Assembly: GCA_964594115.1 (NCBI GenBank)
Contig: CAZQLD010000001.1
Location: 19,700-83,699 of the forward strand
Direction of reading: 5' to 3'
Origin: MFWN01 sp964594115
Lineage (GTDB): Archaea > Nanobdellota > Nanobdellia > Pacearchaeales > GW2011-AR1
DNA: 64,000 nt
Positions within the stretch are counted from its first letter, which is position 1. Every line of letters begins with the position of its first letter. Shown piece by piece: positions 49,742 to 58,353 of this stretch. The position numbers and the translations under genes are program-made. The notes beneath the pieces are model-generated. The model saw only the letters and a list, made by a program, of their open reading frames with translations. It was not told where the DNA came from and searched no databases.

Positions 49742-50299
49742 ATGGATTTAGACAAGGCAATAAAAGAGAGGCACTGTGCAAGAAGCTTTAAAACCAAAAA
49801 GCCAGACTGGAAAAAGATTCTAAAAGCAATAGAATCTTCCACTAAAGCCCCTCTTGCTGGAAATATTCCAACACTTAAATTTATCCTTGTTTCTGACAAA
49901 GAAAAAATAGCTGATCTTGCAGAAGCTGCTACTCAAAACATCGTAGCTGGAGCAAGATATGTAATAGTTGTATGCTCTGACAATAAACTAATAAAAAAAA
50001 GTTATGGTGAAAGAGCTGAAAGATACAGCAGACAACAAGCAGGCGCTGCTATAGAAAATCTCTTTCTTAAGCTAACAGACTTGGGTCTTGCAACCTGCTG
50101 GGTAGGAGCTTTCTCAGACACAACAGTAAAAAGAGCCCTAAGAATTCCAGATGATGTAAATGTAGAAGCTATATTCCCAGTTGGCTTTGAAATGAGAAAA
50201 GAAAAACAAAGAGCAAAACCAACTCTTGATTCTTCTATTTTCTTTGATGTTTGGAATAACAAATATATGACAAAAGTAAGAAAACCTGAAGCAAGATAA
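49742..50299 (+). CDS. Nitroreductase-family flavoprotein
   Basis: The protein has 185 residues. LDKAIKERHCARSFKTKKPD is the usual opening with the FMN-binding RxS(R/F). ESSTKAPLAGNIPTLKFILV, then AGAAIENLFLKLTDLGLATC and WVGAF form the dimer and FMN site. It reduces an unknown substrate with NAD(P)H. It is followed one base later by the gene at 50301. Confidence 0.88.
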   Translation: MDLDKAIKERHCARSFKTKKPDWKKILKAIESSTKAPLAGNIPTLKFILVSDKEKIADLAEAATQNIVAGARYVIVVCSDNKLIKKSYGERAERYSRQQAGAAIENLFLKLTDLGLATCWVGAFSDTTVKRALRIPDDVNVEAIFPVGFEMRKEKQRAKPTLDSSIFFDVWNNKYMTKVRKPEAR

Positions 50300-50300
50300 G

Positions 50301-50978
50301 ATGGTAAAAAACTTATCAAAAAGAATTCTAGTCAGTATTACTGGAAACAGAAACTCTCACTGGAAATCTAAGCTAAAAGAGATTAAAAAATATAAAACAA
50401 AGGAAGTTGCACTATTTCTAGAGTGTTTTGAAAAAGAACAAAGGGAAAAAATTTGCTCTGCCTTGCTCTCCTCTAATATTAAAAAAATTCCTTTAGTTCA
50501 TATAAGAGATGACAGCTCAAAACAAGAGCTAGAATTTCTATCAAAAAATTTTAAAACCAAATGCTTTACTATTCATGAAACTGGTTTTAACAATTTAAAA
50601 AAATGGGATGAATTTTATAAAAAATTATTTTTAGAAATGAATACAGATAATATTGTCTCAAAAAAAGTAGATGTTAGCAAGATAGGTGGTTTTTGTATTG
50701 ACTTATCACATTTTAAAGTAGAAGAAAAGAAACACACAAAAGAATTCTTATATATTATGAAAAGAAGAAAAGTAAGGAAATATTTCAAATGTAACCACTT
50801 AAACGGATACTCTTACAAAAAAAACACTGATTTACATACAGTAAAAAGCTTAAAAGAGTTTTCTTACCTGAAAACTCTTCCAAAATTCTTATTTGGAAAA
50901 TACATTGCTTTAGAAACCAACAATAGTATTTCTGAACAACTGAAATTCAAAAAGCACATAATAAAATTATTGAAATAA
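50301..50978 (+). CDS. TIM-barrel-like hypothetical protein
   Basis: The protein has 225 residues. The alternating strands and helices resemble sugar isomerase/epimerase barrels: IKKIPLVHIRDDSSKQELEF, SKIGGFCIDLSHFKVEEKK, KCNHLNGYS and GKYIALETNN near the end. The catalytic residues of any one family are not clear. It probably forms an operon with the nitroreductase. Confidence 0.5.
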   Translation: MVKNLSKRILVSITGNRNSHWKSKLKEIKKYKTKEVALFLECFEKEQREKICSALLSSNIKKIPLVHIRDDSSKQELEFLSKNFKTKCFTIHETGFNNLKKWDEFYKKLFLEMNTDNIVSKKVDVSKIGGFCIDLSHFKVEEKKHTKEFLYIMKRRKVRKYFKCNHLNGYSYKKNTDLHTVKSLKEFSYLKTLPKFLFGKYIALETNNSISEQLKFKKHIIKLLK

Positions 50979-51010
50979 ATTCTTGAAATTCTCAAAAAAA
51001 TAAAAAATAT

Positions 51011-51032
51011 GGAGGGGGCCGAAGCCCCTTCC
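51011..51032 (-). terminator. UUCG-capped hairpin terminator of ftsZ
   Basis: On the minus strand GGAAGGGGC-TTCG-GCCCCCTCC is followed by ATATTTTTTATTTTTT. The stem, UUCG tetraloop and U-rich tail lie 32 bases after the ftsZ stop. Confidence 0.8.
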
Positions 51033-51063
51033 ATAGAAGTAAAAGACTAAGGGAAAAGCATGA

Positions 51064-52137
51064 TTATCTCAATACCTCGATTCCTAATTCAGATATTTCT
51101 GAGGGCGCAGCTTCAGCTTCTCTTTGTCTGCCCAATATATAAGGGCTCTTTACACCAGTCATAATTGTTATAACTCTAACCTTACCTTCAAAATCCTTAT
51201 TGATTCTTGCTCCGATAATTACCTGTGCGTCTGAACTTAAATTCTCACTTACAAGCTGTCCAATACTGCTGAACTCTTCTAATTTTAGATCTCCGCCGCC
51301 AGTTATATGGATTAACGCTCCTGTAGCATCTTTATAATCTACATCTAACAAAGGGTGTGTTAATGCCTGTCTAACAGCCTCATTTACCCTATCTTTAGTG
51401 TCACTCTCTCCAATACCTATAACTGCAACATCTCCTGCCTTCATTATAGTTGAAACATCTGCATAATCTAGGTTAATTAATGATGGCAAAGTAATTGTTT
51501 CTACAATACCTTTAATCATTGTACTTATTAGCTCATTAGCTACTGCAAATGCCTGTTCTATTGGCAAGTTTCCTGCTATATCCACTAATCTGTTATTATC
51601 TATAACAATAACTGTATCAGTAACATCCCTTAATTCCTGTAAACCAAATTCAGCTTTGTCTATTCTTGCTTTTTCACAATCAAAAGGCATTGTAACAACA
51701 CCAATAACAACAGCTCCTGTCTCTTTAGCTGTTTGAGCTATTATTGGAGATGCTCCACCTCCTGTTCCACCACCCATTCCAGCAAGAACAAAAACCATAT
51801 CTGCTCCACTTATGCATTTCTTAATCTCCATCAAAGACTCTTTTGCTGCTTCTCTTCCTTTAGCAGGATATCCTCCACATCCAAGTCCTCTTGTTAATTC
51901 CTTTCCTATAAGAATCTTATCATCTGCTTTTGTAATGCTTAAATGCAAGGCATCTGTATTAGTTGCATAGACTGTTGCTCCATTAATTCCTTTATTAAAA
52001 AGCCATGTAACTGCATTACAGCCTGCACCTCCAGCACCAAAAACCTTAATATTTGCCTTTCCTGCTCTAAGTTCATCAAAATTTATACTGTGTGTCTCTA
52101 CATTCTCTATTGCTTCTTTTGCAAAATCTAACACCAT
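51064..52137 (-). CDS. ftsZ: Cell division GTPase FtsZ
   Basis: The tubulin signature is GMGGGTGGGASPIIAQTAKE. KVFGAGGAGCNAVTWLFNKG opens the GTPase, and IDNNRLVDIAG and NLDYADVSTIMKAGDVAVIG carry the T7 synergy loop region. ILGRQREAEAAP and a short acidic tail end the protein. It polymerises into the division ring. AAAGGAGGTT lies about 15 bases upstream, and a UUCG terminator follows. Confidence 0.96.
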   Translation of the reverse strand: MVLDFAKEAIENVETHSINFDELRAGKANIKVFGAGGAGCNAVTWLFNKGINGATVYATNTDALHLSITKADDKILIGKELTRGLGCGGYPAKGREAAKESLMEIKKCISGADMVFVLAGMGGGTGGGASPIIAQTAKETGAVVIGVVTMPFDCEKARIDKAEFGLQELRDVTDTVIVIDNNRLVDIAGNLPIEQAFAVANELISTMIKGIVETITLPSLINLDYADVSTIMKAGDVAVIGIGESDTKDRVNEAVRQALTHPLLDVDYKDATGALIHITGGGDLKLEEFSSIGQLVSENLSSDAQVIIGARINKDFEGKVRVITIMTGVKSPYILGRQREAEAAPSEISELGIEVLR

Positions 52138-52317
52138 GTTACTATATCTTAACCTCCTTTCAATTTCTTTTATTTTTTCCCACTCTCATAAAGCCTATTT
52201 TTTTCGAAAGATTTAAATAGTCCTTATGCTTTTATTTTTTAAGAAAAAGGGAGATTAAAAATAAATTAACAATTAAGAATAAGAAAAATTCCCTTTTTTG
52301 TCAATTAAACAAAACAG

Positions 52318-52347
52318 ATTAATTCAATTCCCTCAAATTGAATTAAT
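52318..52347. promoter_or_regulatory. Perfect 12-bp inverted repeat upstream of ftsZ
   Basis: ATTAATTCAATT and AATTGAATTAAT flank CCCTCA. It lies 180 bases upstream of ftsZ in the 288-base gap before the small membrane gene. It could be an operator for a dimeric regulator or an RNA hairpin. Nothing else is seen in this gap. Confidence 0.5.
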
Positions 52348-52425
52348 TAATATAATAGAAAATTCAGTAACTAGTTCTTTATAAAGTTTTAGTTTTATTT
52401 CAAAGTGATAAAATTGCCATTATTC

Positions 52426-52623
52426 TTAAAAATAACTTAAAAAGACAATCATACCATCTATAATTAATCCCAAAATCCCGATTATTATCAAAACTATTGC
52501 AATCCAATCAAGAACATTATTTGGAAGTTTTCTTCTTTTAATCTTTATTACTATGCCAATTACTAAAATAATTAAAAAAGCTGCAATTCCAAAGATGTCA
52601 AAAAATGCTGGATTAAGTTCCAT
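52426..52623 (-). CDS. Small membrane protein, 65 aa
   Basis: Two transmembrane helices (IFGIAAFLIILVIGIVIKI and LDWIAIVLIIIGILGLIIDG) are joined by a short basic loop (KRRKLPNN). Not recognised. Topology by the positive-inside rule puts the loop in the cytosol. Confidence 0.55.
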   Translation of the reverse strand: MELNPAFFDIFGIAAFLIILVIGIVIKIKRRKLPNNVLDWIAIVLIIIGILGLIIDGMIVFLSYF

Positions 52624-52695
52624 GGGAAAATAAAGAAAAAATAACTTAATAAAACTATCTTTTAAGACAGAAATATTTTTAAATCCAGTCTTCTT

Positions 52696-53041
52696 ATGAA
52701 AAACATGCCAGAACTAACAAGAAGGGAATTTCTAAAAAAAAGCGCCTTAGTTACTGCAGTATTTAGTTTAGGTCTTCCAAATATTGCCAAAGCAGAATAA
52801 ACAGAAAGCTCAGCAAAGGAAGTTATTTGAAAAAGATTTAATAAACAATTCTGAAGTTTACTTTAAGGGCGCTGGAGAAAATGACAAATATATTGTTGTA
52901 ACACTAAATGAAAAAAGAAGCAGATATCCTATGATAATTTACACAGAAGGAAGATTTTGTAGAAGTGAAGCTGAAGCAAAAAGAGTAACACAAGATTATG
53001 AAGAAAAAGGATTGATAGCACTATATTTACAAAGAGTATAA
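52696..53041 (+). pseudogene. Tat-signal protein interrupted by a +1 frameshift
   Basis: An ATG at 52696 starts a textbook twin-arginine signal: LTRREFLKKSALVTAVFSLG, then LPNIAKAE and a stop at 52798. The AKA is a good cleavage site, yet nothing follows in that frame. A second frame, overlapping from about 52772 and ending at 53041, continues with a soluble domain (SEVYFKGAGENDKYIVVTLN, MIIYTEGRFCRSEAEAKRVT). Joining them needs a +1 shift between 52772 and 52798. A sequencing indel, a recent mutation or programmed frameshifting are all possible. Without the shift the mature protein would lack a signal. Confidence 0.6.
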
Positions 53042-53044
53042 ACC

Positions 53045-54382
53045 TTACTCAAACCTTTTTGCAATCTCAAACATCTTATCTTCTTTAAAGTTCTTACATA
53101 TAATCTGCATTCCAACAGGAACTCCTTCTATGCTTCCTACAGGAACAGAAATAGCAGGAACTCCTGCCAAATTAGCAGGAGTGGTAAGAGTGTCATACAT
53201 ATACATATCTTCAATACTAATCTTACTTCCTAATTTATGAGGGAGTTTAGGAACAGTAGGCATTATTAAACAGTCTACTTTTTTCAAAGCTTTTTCAAAC
53301 TCTATTTCTATCAACTTCTTAGCTTTTAACGCTTTTCTATAGTATTTTCCAGCATACTCTGCTTGTGCAATTTCTCCTCCTCCTAAAATCCTCCTCAAAA
53401 CCTCCTCACCGCAATTTTCCTCTATTTTCTTACCATACTTTCTTCCATCATACCTTCTTGTAGAAGAAAAAAATTCAACATAATTTATTGGATAATAAGT
53501 CTGAACTCCTAAATCAATATACTTAATATCTATTTCTTCTGCTCTCCACCCTTCTTTCTCACAAACATTTTTAATCTTATCTTTAACAATCTTCCATATT
53601 CTTTCATCTGCCTTAATCCTTGGAATTCCAATCCTAATCTTATTTATTTTTTCTTGTTTGTCTTTAACTTTGAATGTTGTCGCGTCTTTCTCGTCTCTTC
53701 CCTTTATCACATCTAAAAGCAGTTCAGCTCCTTCAACATCTCCTGCAATACTTCCAATCTGCTCCAAACTCATGCTTAAATCTAATAAACCATATCTTGA
53801 AACAAGACCATAACTTGGCTTTACTCCCACAAGCCCACAATGACTTGCTGGATTTCTTATGCTTCCTCCTGTATCACTTCCTAAAGCTAGATCACAAAAA
53901 CCAGCAGCAACAGCTGCTGCACTTCCAGAACTGCTTCCTCCAGGAATTTTATCTAAAGCTTTTGGGTTTCTTGTAGCGCCAAATCCTGATGACTCTCCAC
54001 TTGCACCAGCAGCAAACTCATCCATATTTGTGATTCCCAAAATGATTCCATCCTCTTTTCTGATTTTCTTGACAACATATGCATCATAGCCAGACTTATA
54101 ATTTTCTAAGGTTTTGCTTGCACAACTAGCTATAAGTCCCTTGACACTAATATTAGCCTTGACAGCAATAGCAAGACCAGCTAATTTGCCAGCCTTGCCT
54201 TTTTTTATTTTGCTGTCCACCTCTTTTGTCTCCAGAAGAGCATTATTATTTAATTGAAGGAAAGCATTAATCTTCTTGCCTTTTTTATCATCTTTTTTAA
54301 TTCTTTCTAAAAAATTTTTGATATTCTGTTCTGCTGTTAGCTTCCTAGATTTTATCAACTTGAGTTTCTCTTTTATTTTCAT
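53045..54382 (-). CDS. gatA: Glu/Asp-tRNA amidotransferase subunit A
   Basis: The amidase signature triad is present: Lys in LAIAVKANISVKG, cis-Ser in IPGGSSSGSAAAVAAGF, and the nucleophile Ser in LGSDTGGSIRNPASHCG. GLVGVKPSYGLVSRYGLLDL follows. It hydrolyses glutamine to supply ammonia for converting Asp-tRNA(Asn) or Glu-tRNA(Gln). gatC is two genes upstream and gatB is at 60958. Confidence 0.94.
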   Translation of the reverse strand: MKIKEKLKLIKSRKLTAEQNIKNFLERIKKDDKKGKKINAFLQLNNNALLETKEVDSKIKKGKAGKLAGLAIAVKANISVKGLIASCASKTLENYKSGYDAYVVKKIRKEDGIILGITNMDEFAAGASGESSGFGATRNPKALDKIPGGSSSGSAAAVAAGFCDLALGSDTGGSIRNPASHCGLVGVKPSYGLVSRYGLLDLSMSLEQIGSIAGDVEGAELLLDVIKGRDEKDATTFKVKDKQEKINKIRIGIPRIKADERIWKIVKDKIKNVCEKEGWRAEEIDIKYIDLGVQTYYPINYVEFFSSTRRYDGRKYGKKIEENCGEEVLRRILGGGEIAQAEYAGKYYRKALKAKKLIEIEFEKALKKVDCLIMPTVPKLPHKLGSKISIEDMYMYDTLTTPANLAGVPAISVPVGSIEGVPVGMQIICKNFKEDKMFEIAKRFE

Positions 54383-54386
54383 TTTA

Positions 54387-54770
54387 TTATATCCACTCCT
54401 CAGCTATTGTAAGAAGAGAACTTTCAACTCTCCCATATCTCCTATATCTTCTAGTTTGTTCAGCTGAATCTATTTTTTTTTGCATGATCTCCATTTTTAC
54501 AGAATTCCTTAAGCTATTCACATTCTCGCATATTAAATCATATCTCTTTATTAAACGATTATACCTTTTCTTATCTATAAGAGCCATATTTGAAATAAGT
54601 TTTTGAAATCGTGAATCAACAGTGTCCCATAAAATATTTCCATAAACTGCCCTGCCTTTTTCCATAATACGCTCTAATATATCTAAACATTCTTCAGGTT
54701 TATCTAAACCTATATTCAACATATTCCTAAACCTTTTGAGTCTATATCTATAACTTCTTGAAACTTTCAT
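54387..54770 (-). CDS. Hypothetical helical protein between gatC and gatA
   Basis: The 127-residue chain is basic and all-helical (SRSYRYRLKRFRNMLNIGLD; RYDLICENVNSLRNSVKMEI). Not recognised. Its ATG overlaps the gatC stop as ATGA with GGAGG just upstream, and it ends 4 bases before gatA. This is tight translational coupling inside the amidotransferase operon. A role as an accessory of GatCAB is inferred from position only. Confidence 0.6.
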   Translation of the reverse strand: MKVSRSYRYRLKRFRNMLNIGLDKPEECLDILERIMEKGRAVYGNILWDTVDSRFQKLISNMALIDKKRYNRLIKRYDLICENVNSLRNSVKMEIMQKKIDSAEQTRRYRRYGRVESSLLTIAEEWI

Positions 54771-55012
54771 TTCCACCTCCCCCTCTCTGCTTCAATGCAA
54801 TCTTTTTTTGTAGATGGAGCATTTTCAAAAAATATTTTTCTAAATTCAGAATCTCCTACCTTACCCACTCCTTCAGTTCTTCTATCTTCCTCTCGTTCAA
54901 CAAAACTATCAGGAACTTTTTCTATTTTGGCTAGGGCTCTGGCAAACTTATCAAGAATAGTTTTAGCTTCTATTTTTATCTTATCTCTCTCTTTCTCTCT
55001 TCTGGAATCCAT
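54767..55012 (-). CDS. gatC: GatC-like subunit of the tRNA amidotransferase
   Basis: The protein has 81 residues. A helix (EAKTILDKFARALAKIEKV) is followed by a linker and EFRKIFFENAPSTKKDCIEA then ERGRW. The FRExxxxNAP...AErGxW ending matches the archaeal GatC-type tail that wraps GatA and GatB. Placement two genes ahead of gatA supports this. The family match is by eye. Confidence 0.7.
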   Translation of the reverse strand: MDSRREKERDKIKIEAKTILDKFARALAKIEKVPDSFVEREEDRRTEGVGKVGDSEFRKIFFENAPSTKKDCIEAERGRWK

Positions 55013-55056
55013 ATTATAAAAAGTAAAATGTAATTTATAAATTTATCGACGATTAT

Positions 55057-55764
55057 TCATTTTATTTTCTCAGCATTTTTATATGTCTCACTAAAAAGCT
55101 TTTTCATAATTTTAGCAAATGGCTTGTCATTAATCAATAAAGTAACATTAGACTTTATTAAAGCAATCATAACTTGTTCATCATCTATAATGCTCATTGC
55201 AACTCCTTTATTTTCAATTTCCTTTATTTCTTTCTTAACTTTCAGCCATTTTTTGACATCTTTTCCTGTTTCTTCATCATATCTGGTTAATGTCTTGTTA
55301 TCAATTCCCTTTTTCCTGTCTCTTACTGAGCCCCTCAACCATTCGGGCCTTGGTTCTGAAGTATACTTAATAGAATAATTATATTTCTTGCCCCCTCTTA
55401 ATTCAGCAACAATTTTATAAAAACCCTTTCTTCCAAGCTGCATAACAACAGGATTTTTTTCCTTAACTTCATAAAATTTCCTCATTCCCTTAGCTTTTTC
55501 TTTAGCTTTTTCTAATTTTCTCTGTTTTTTATCTATCAATTCTATTAAAGCTTCAGGACTACTTGGAATAAATTTCTTGCTTTTTTCAGGAACAACCTTA
55601 ACTAACCCTTTTCCAATAAGAGAATCAAGAATATTGTATATTTTACTATACGACACCCCGCTCTCTCTGCTTACCTCGCCTGCTCCTAACTTTCCAAATC
55701 TGATAAGAGTTTCATAAACCTTTCCTTCATTACTTGTTAAACCCAGTTCTTCATATTCTTCCAT
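55057..55764 (-). CDS. TrmB-family transcription regulator
   Basis: The winged helix is YEELGLTSNEGKVYETLIRF with GEVSRESGVSYSKIYNILDS, and a coiled linker (KKQRKLEKAKEKAKGMRKFY) follows. The C-terminal part has VAMSIIDDEQVMIALIKSNV, resembling the PLD-like sensor of TrmB relatives. Ligand unknown. It lies just upstream of gatC on the same strand and diverges from the phosphatase operon. Confidence 0.82.
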   Translation of the reverse strand: MEEYEELGLTSNEGKVYETLIRFGKLGAGEVSRESGVSYSKIYNILDSLIGKGLVKVVPEKSKKFIPSSPEALIELIDKKQRKLEKAKEKAKGMRKFYEVKEKNPVVMQLGRKGFYKIVAELRGGKKYNYSIKYTSEPRPEWLRGSVRDRKKGIDNKTLTRYDEETGKDVKKWLKVKKEIKEIENKGVAMSIIDDEQVMIALIKSNVTLLINDKPFAKIMKKLFSETYKNAEKIK

Positions 55765-55880
55765 AATAATCCCTATATCTCACCATATTTAAACCTATTT
55801 ATTACCACCCCTTTAAAGGTGGCATAAATATAAATACAGTTTTATGTATCTACTATTAAGTAAATAAAACTTGAAATAAA

Positions 55881-56498
55881 ATGGCAAAAAATTTAATTGT
55901 TATAAGACACGCAAAAAGAGCAAACAAACAAACAGAAGAACTTGCTCCAGAATACATAGAATATGCAAAAATACTTGGAAGTAACCTTGAAAATAGTTTT
56001 GGTAAGATTGATGTTGTAATTCCAAGTGACTATGAAAGAACGCAAAATACAGCAAGGGCAATGGGTTATGATTTTACAATCTGTTCTCCAAAACTAAGTG
56101 CAAGTTATAACTCTATAATTAATCCTTCAAAACTGGGTGAAGAATTTGAAAACTGGAAGGCGATTCCTTGGAGAATGGATTTCAAACAAATTAGAGAGAG
56201 CTATCTCCAGGGCGGAGCAACAAAAGAACTAGGAGACTATCATGCTAACACCTACAAATGGTTAATTCAAAACATAAAAGGAGATAATATTCTTGCAATA
56301 ACCCATGATACAAGAACAGAAGCTGCAACAGTCTCCCTAATAGACAAAGATGAACCTCTTTTATTAGATAAAGGATTAGATTATCTAGATGGAATTATAT
56401 TCCAAGTAAACCAAGACAAACTTTATTCTGCTCAAACAATAAGAAAAAATCAAAAAAAAGGATTAGTTCAAAGAGGGCGAGTCCAAATGCTGGGATAA
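55881..56498 (+). CDS. Histidine-phosphatase-superfamily protein
   Basis: NLIVIRHAKRANKQTEEL holds the phosphorylated His in RHA. PSDYERTQNTARAMGYD supplies the Arg, and LAITHDTRTEAATVSLID the second His. At 205 residues it is a minimal RHG fold. The substrate is unknown. It ends 5 bases before a PEP-mobile-domain gene, suggesting a shared phosphotransfer role. Confidence 0.8.
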   Translation: MAKNLIVIRHAKRANKQTEELAPEYIEYAKILGSNLENSFGKIDVVIPSDYERTQNTARAMGYDFTICSPKLSASYNSIINPSKLGEEFENWKAIPWRMDFKQIRESYLQGGATKELGDYHANTYKWLIQNIKGDNILAITHDTRTEAATVSLIDKDEPLLLDKGLDYLDGIIFQVNQDKLYSAQTIRKNQKKGLVQRGRVQMLG

Positions 56499-56503
56499 GT
56501 AAA

Positions 56504-58063
56504 ATGATACAAGAAAAACATAAATGGATTTTAGAGGAACTAAAAATTTTAAAAAAGAAAAGCTTAATCTCAAAACCTAGGAAAAGAGCTCAAAAAGGTT
56601 ATGCTAACTTTCCAATAAAATGGAGTATAGAAGGAAACTTTAAAGATTATGGAAAACAAGAAACTGGCTCACTTCACAAAGCATATGCAACCTACAACAT
56701 AGGAGAAATCGGAGGGATTATTACCATAGACAGAGAAACAATAGAAAAATCCAGGCAAGTCTTATTAAAAAAAGCATTAGAACATCCAGAATATATCCCT
56801 TATAGGAAATATCTTACTGATAAATATGGAAAAATGCTTCTTGACTTCTGCTTAAATGAGCTTTCTAAGGAAAATATAGAATCTGCTTCAAAACAGAAAC
56901 TATGGGAACTCTACAATAAGTTCAGAGAGATTTACACTAAATATGATTTCTATAATGGAATATGGTTTAGAATTTCAGACCAGTATTTAGACAAGATTAT
57001 AAAAAGACTAGAAAAACATAATCTAAATTTTAATGAACTACAAACAATCTCTACATGCTCTATACAAACATTCACAAACAGAGAAAAAATTGATTTACTA
57101 AAAATAGCAATTAAGATCTTAGAAAATGAAATTGCAAAAAAAATAATCCAGGAAGGCAGGTTTGAAGAATTCCAAAAAATACCTGAATATAACCTTTTAA
57201 CAGAACTAAAAAAAGAATATCACTGGATTCCTTTTGGACATGTGGGTCCTGAACTTTTTGATGAACAACATTATTTTAATGAAATAAAAAAATTAATTGA
57301 AGAAAACATAGATTTAAAAGAAGAACTTGAAAAAACAATTAATTTTTATCCAAATATCAGAAAAAAACAGCAGGAAATTTATAACAAATATAATATTGAT
57401 GAAGAGACAAAAACAATGATTAGAAATCTTCACTTGCTTTGTATAATGCAGGATGATAGAAAAGAATTAATTGGAAGATCTCATGTAAACTGGACAAATA
57501 ATTTAATGGGAAAAATAGGCTTACTTTTCAATCTTCAGCCACATGAAGCAGCAAATATATACCCAAATGACATTGAAAATGCTCTTTTAAATAATAAAAT
57601 CAGTTTAGGATTATACAGAAAAGAGAAGGAGAGTAATAAAAACTTTAAAATTACAGAACCAGATGGCTACACTGTTTATTTTGATGAAGATGCTCAGGAA
57701 TTCTTAGACATAATTTTAGGAAAAGAAGATAAAAAAGAACTAACAGGAATGACTGCTTGTGAAGGATTTGCAAAAGGAAAAGTAAAGGTTTTGCTAGACG
57801 CTAATGAAGGGAAAAAAATGGAAAAAGGAAATATTCTTGTAACAACAATGACAACTCCTGATTTTGTCCCTTTCATGGGAAAAGCAGCTGCAATAATAAC
57901 AGATGAAGGAGGGGTTACCTGCCATGCTGCAATAGTCAGTAGGGAAATGGGAATTCCTTGTATAGTTGGAACAGATAATGCAACAGAAATCTTAAAAGAT
58001 GGAGATTTGGTTGAAGTAGATGCAACAAACAGAATAATAAAGAAAATCATAGAAGAAAAATAA
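56504..58063 (+). CDS. Protein with PEP-utilising phosphohistidine domain
   Basis: The last 100 residues are a swivelling phosphohistidine domain: GMTACEGFAKGKVKVL, then EGGVTCHAAIVSREMGIPCI with the phospho-accepting His, then VGTDNATEILKDGDLVEVDA. The first 400 residues are helical and Lys/Glu-rich and not recognised, with no ATP-grasp or PEP barrel visible. Such proteins accept phosphate from PEP or ATP partners. Those partners would have to be other proteins. Confidence 0.7.
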   Translation: MIQEKHKWILEELKILKKKSLISKPRKRAQKGYANFPIKWSIEGNFKDYGKQETGSLHKAYATYNIGEIGGIITIDRETIEKSRQVLLKKALEHPEYIPYRKYLTDKYGKMLLDFCLNELSKENIESASKQKLWELYNKFREIYTKYDFYNGIWFRISDQYLDKIIKRLEKHNLNFNELQTISTCSIQTFTNREKIDLLKIAIKILENEIAKKIIQEGRFEEFQKIPEYNLLTELKKEYHWIPFGHVGPELFDEQHYFNEIKKLIEENIDLKEELEKTINFYPNIRKKQQEIYNKYNIDEETKTMIRNLHLLCIMQDDRKELIGRSHVNWTNNLMGKIGLLFNLQPHEAANIYPNDIENALLNNKISLGLYRKEKESNKNFKITEPDGYTVYFDEDAQEFLDIILGKEDKKELTGMTACEGFAKGKVKVLLDANEGKKMEKGNILVTTMTTPDFVPFMGKAAAIITDEGGVTCHAAIVSREMGIPCIVGTDNATEILKDGDLVEVDATNRIIKKIIEEK

Positions 58064-58064
58064 A

Positions 58065-58352
58065 ATGGAAAGAGAAGAAAAAGCAAATATTTTGTATATC
58101 TTTTTTGGGATAGCTGCAGGAGCTGCACTAACATTCCTTGCCCCCAAACTTGTGAATGCAGTAAAAGGAGGAAATTTAGAAGAAAAATTTGTCAATCCAA
58201 ATAAAGCAAAAATGAAGATAACTAATTTGGATAAAAATGGAAAAAATGAATCAGTTTTAAAATATGAAGGCAGAAACTATCTTATGAAATATAACCCTGA
58301 AACAAACACAGTTTCAGTTGTTCCTTATGAAATACAAATTCAGGAAAAATAA
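58065..58352 (+). CDS. Small membrane-anchored protein, operon tail
   Basis: The protein has 95 residues: one N-terminal helix (NILYIFFGIAAGAALTFLAP), then a small beta-rich soluble domain (KMKITNLDKNGKNESVLKYE, MKYNPETNTVSVVPYEI). Not recognised. It follows the PEP-mobile-domain gene by one base and is probably part of that operon. Confidence 0.55.
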   Translation: MEREEKANILYIFFGIAAGAALTFLAPKLVNAVKGGNLEEKFVNPNKAKMKITNLDKNGKNESVLKYEGRNYLMKYNPETNTVSVVPYEIQIQEK

Positions 58353-58353
58353 A

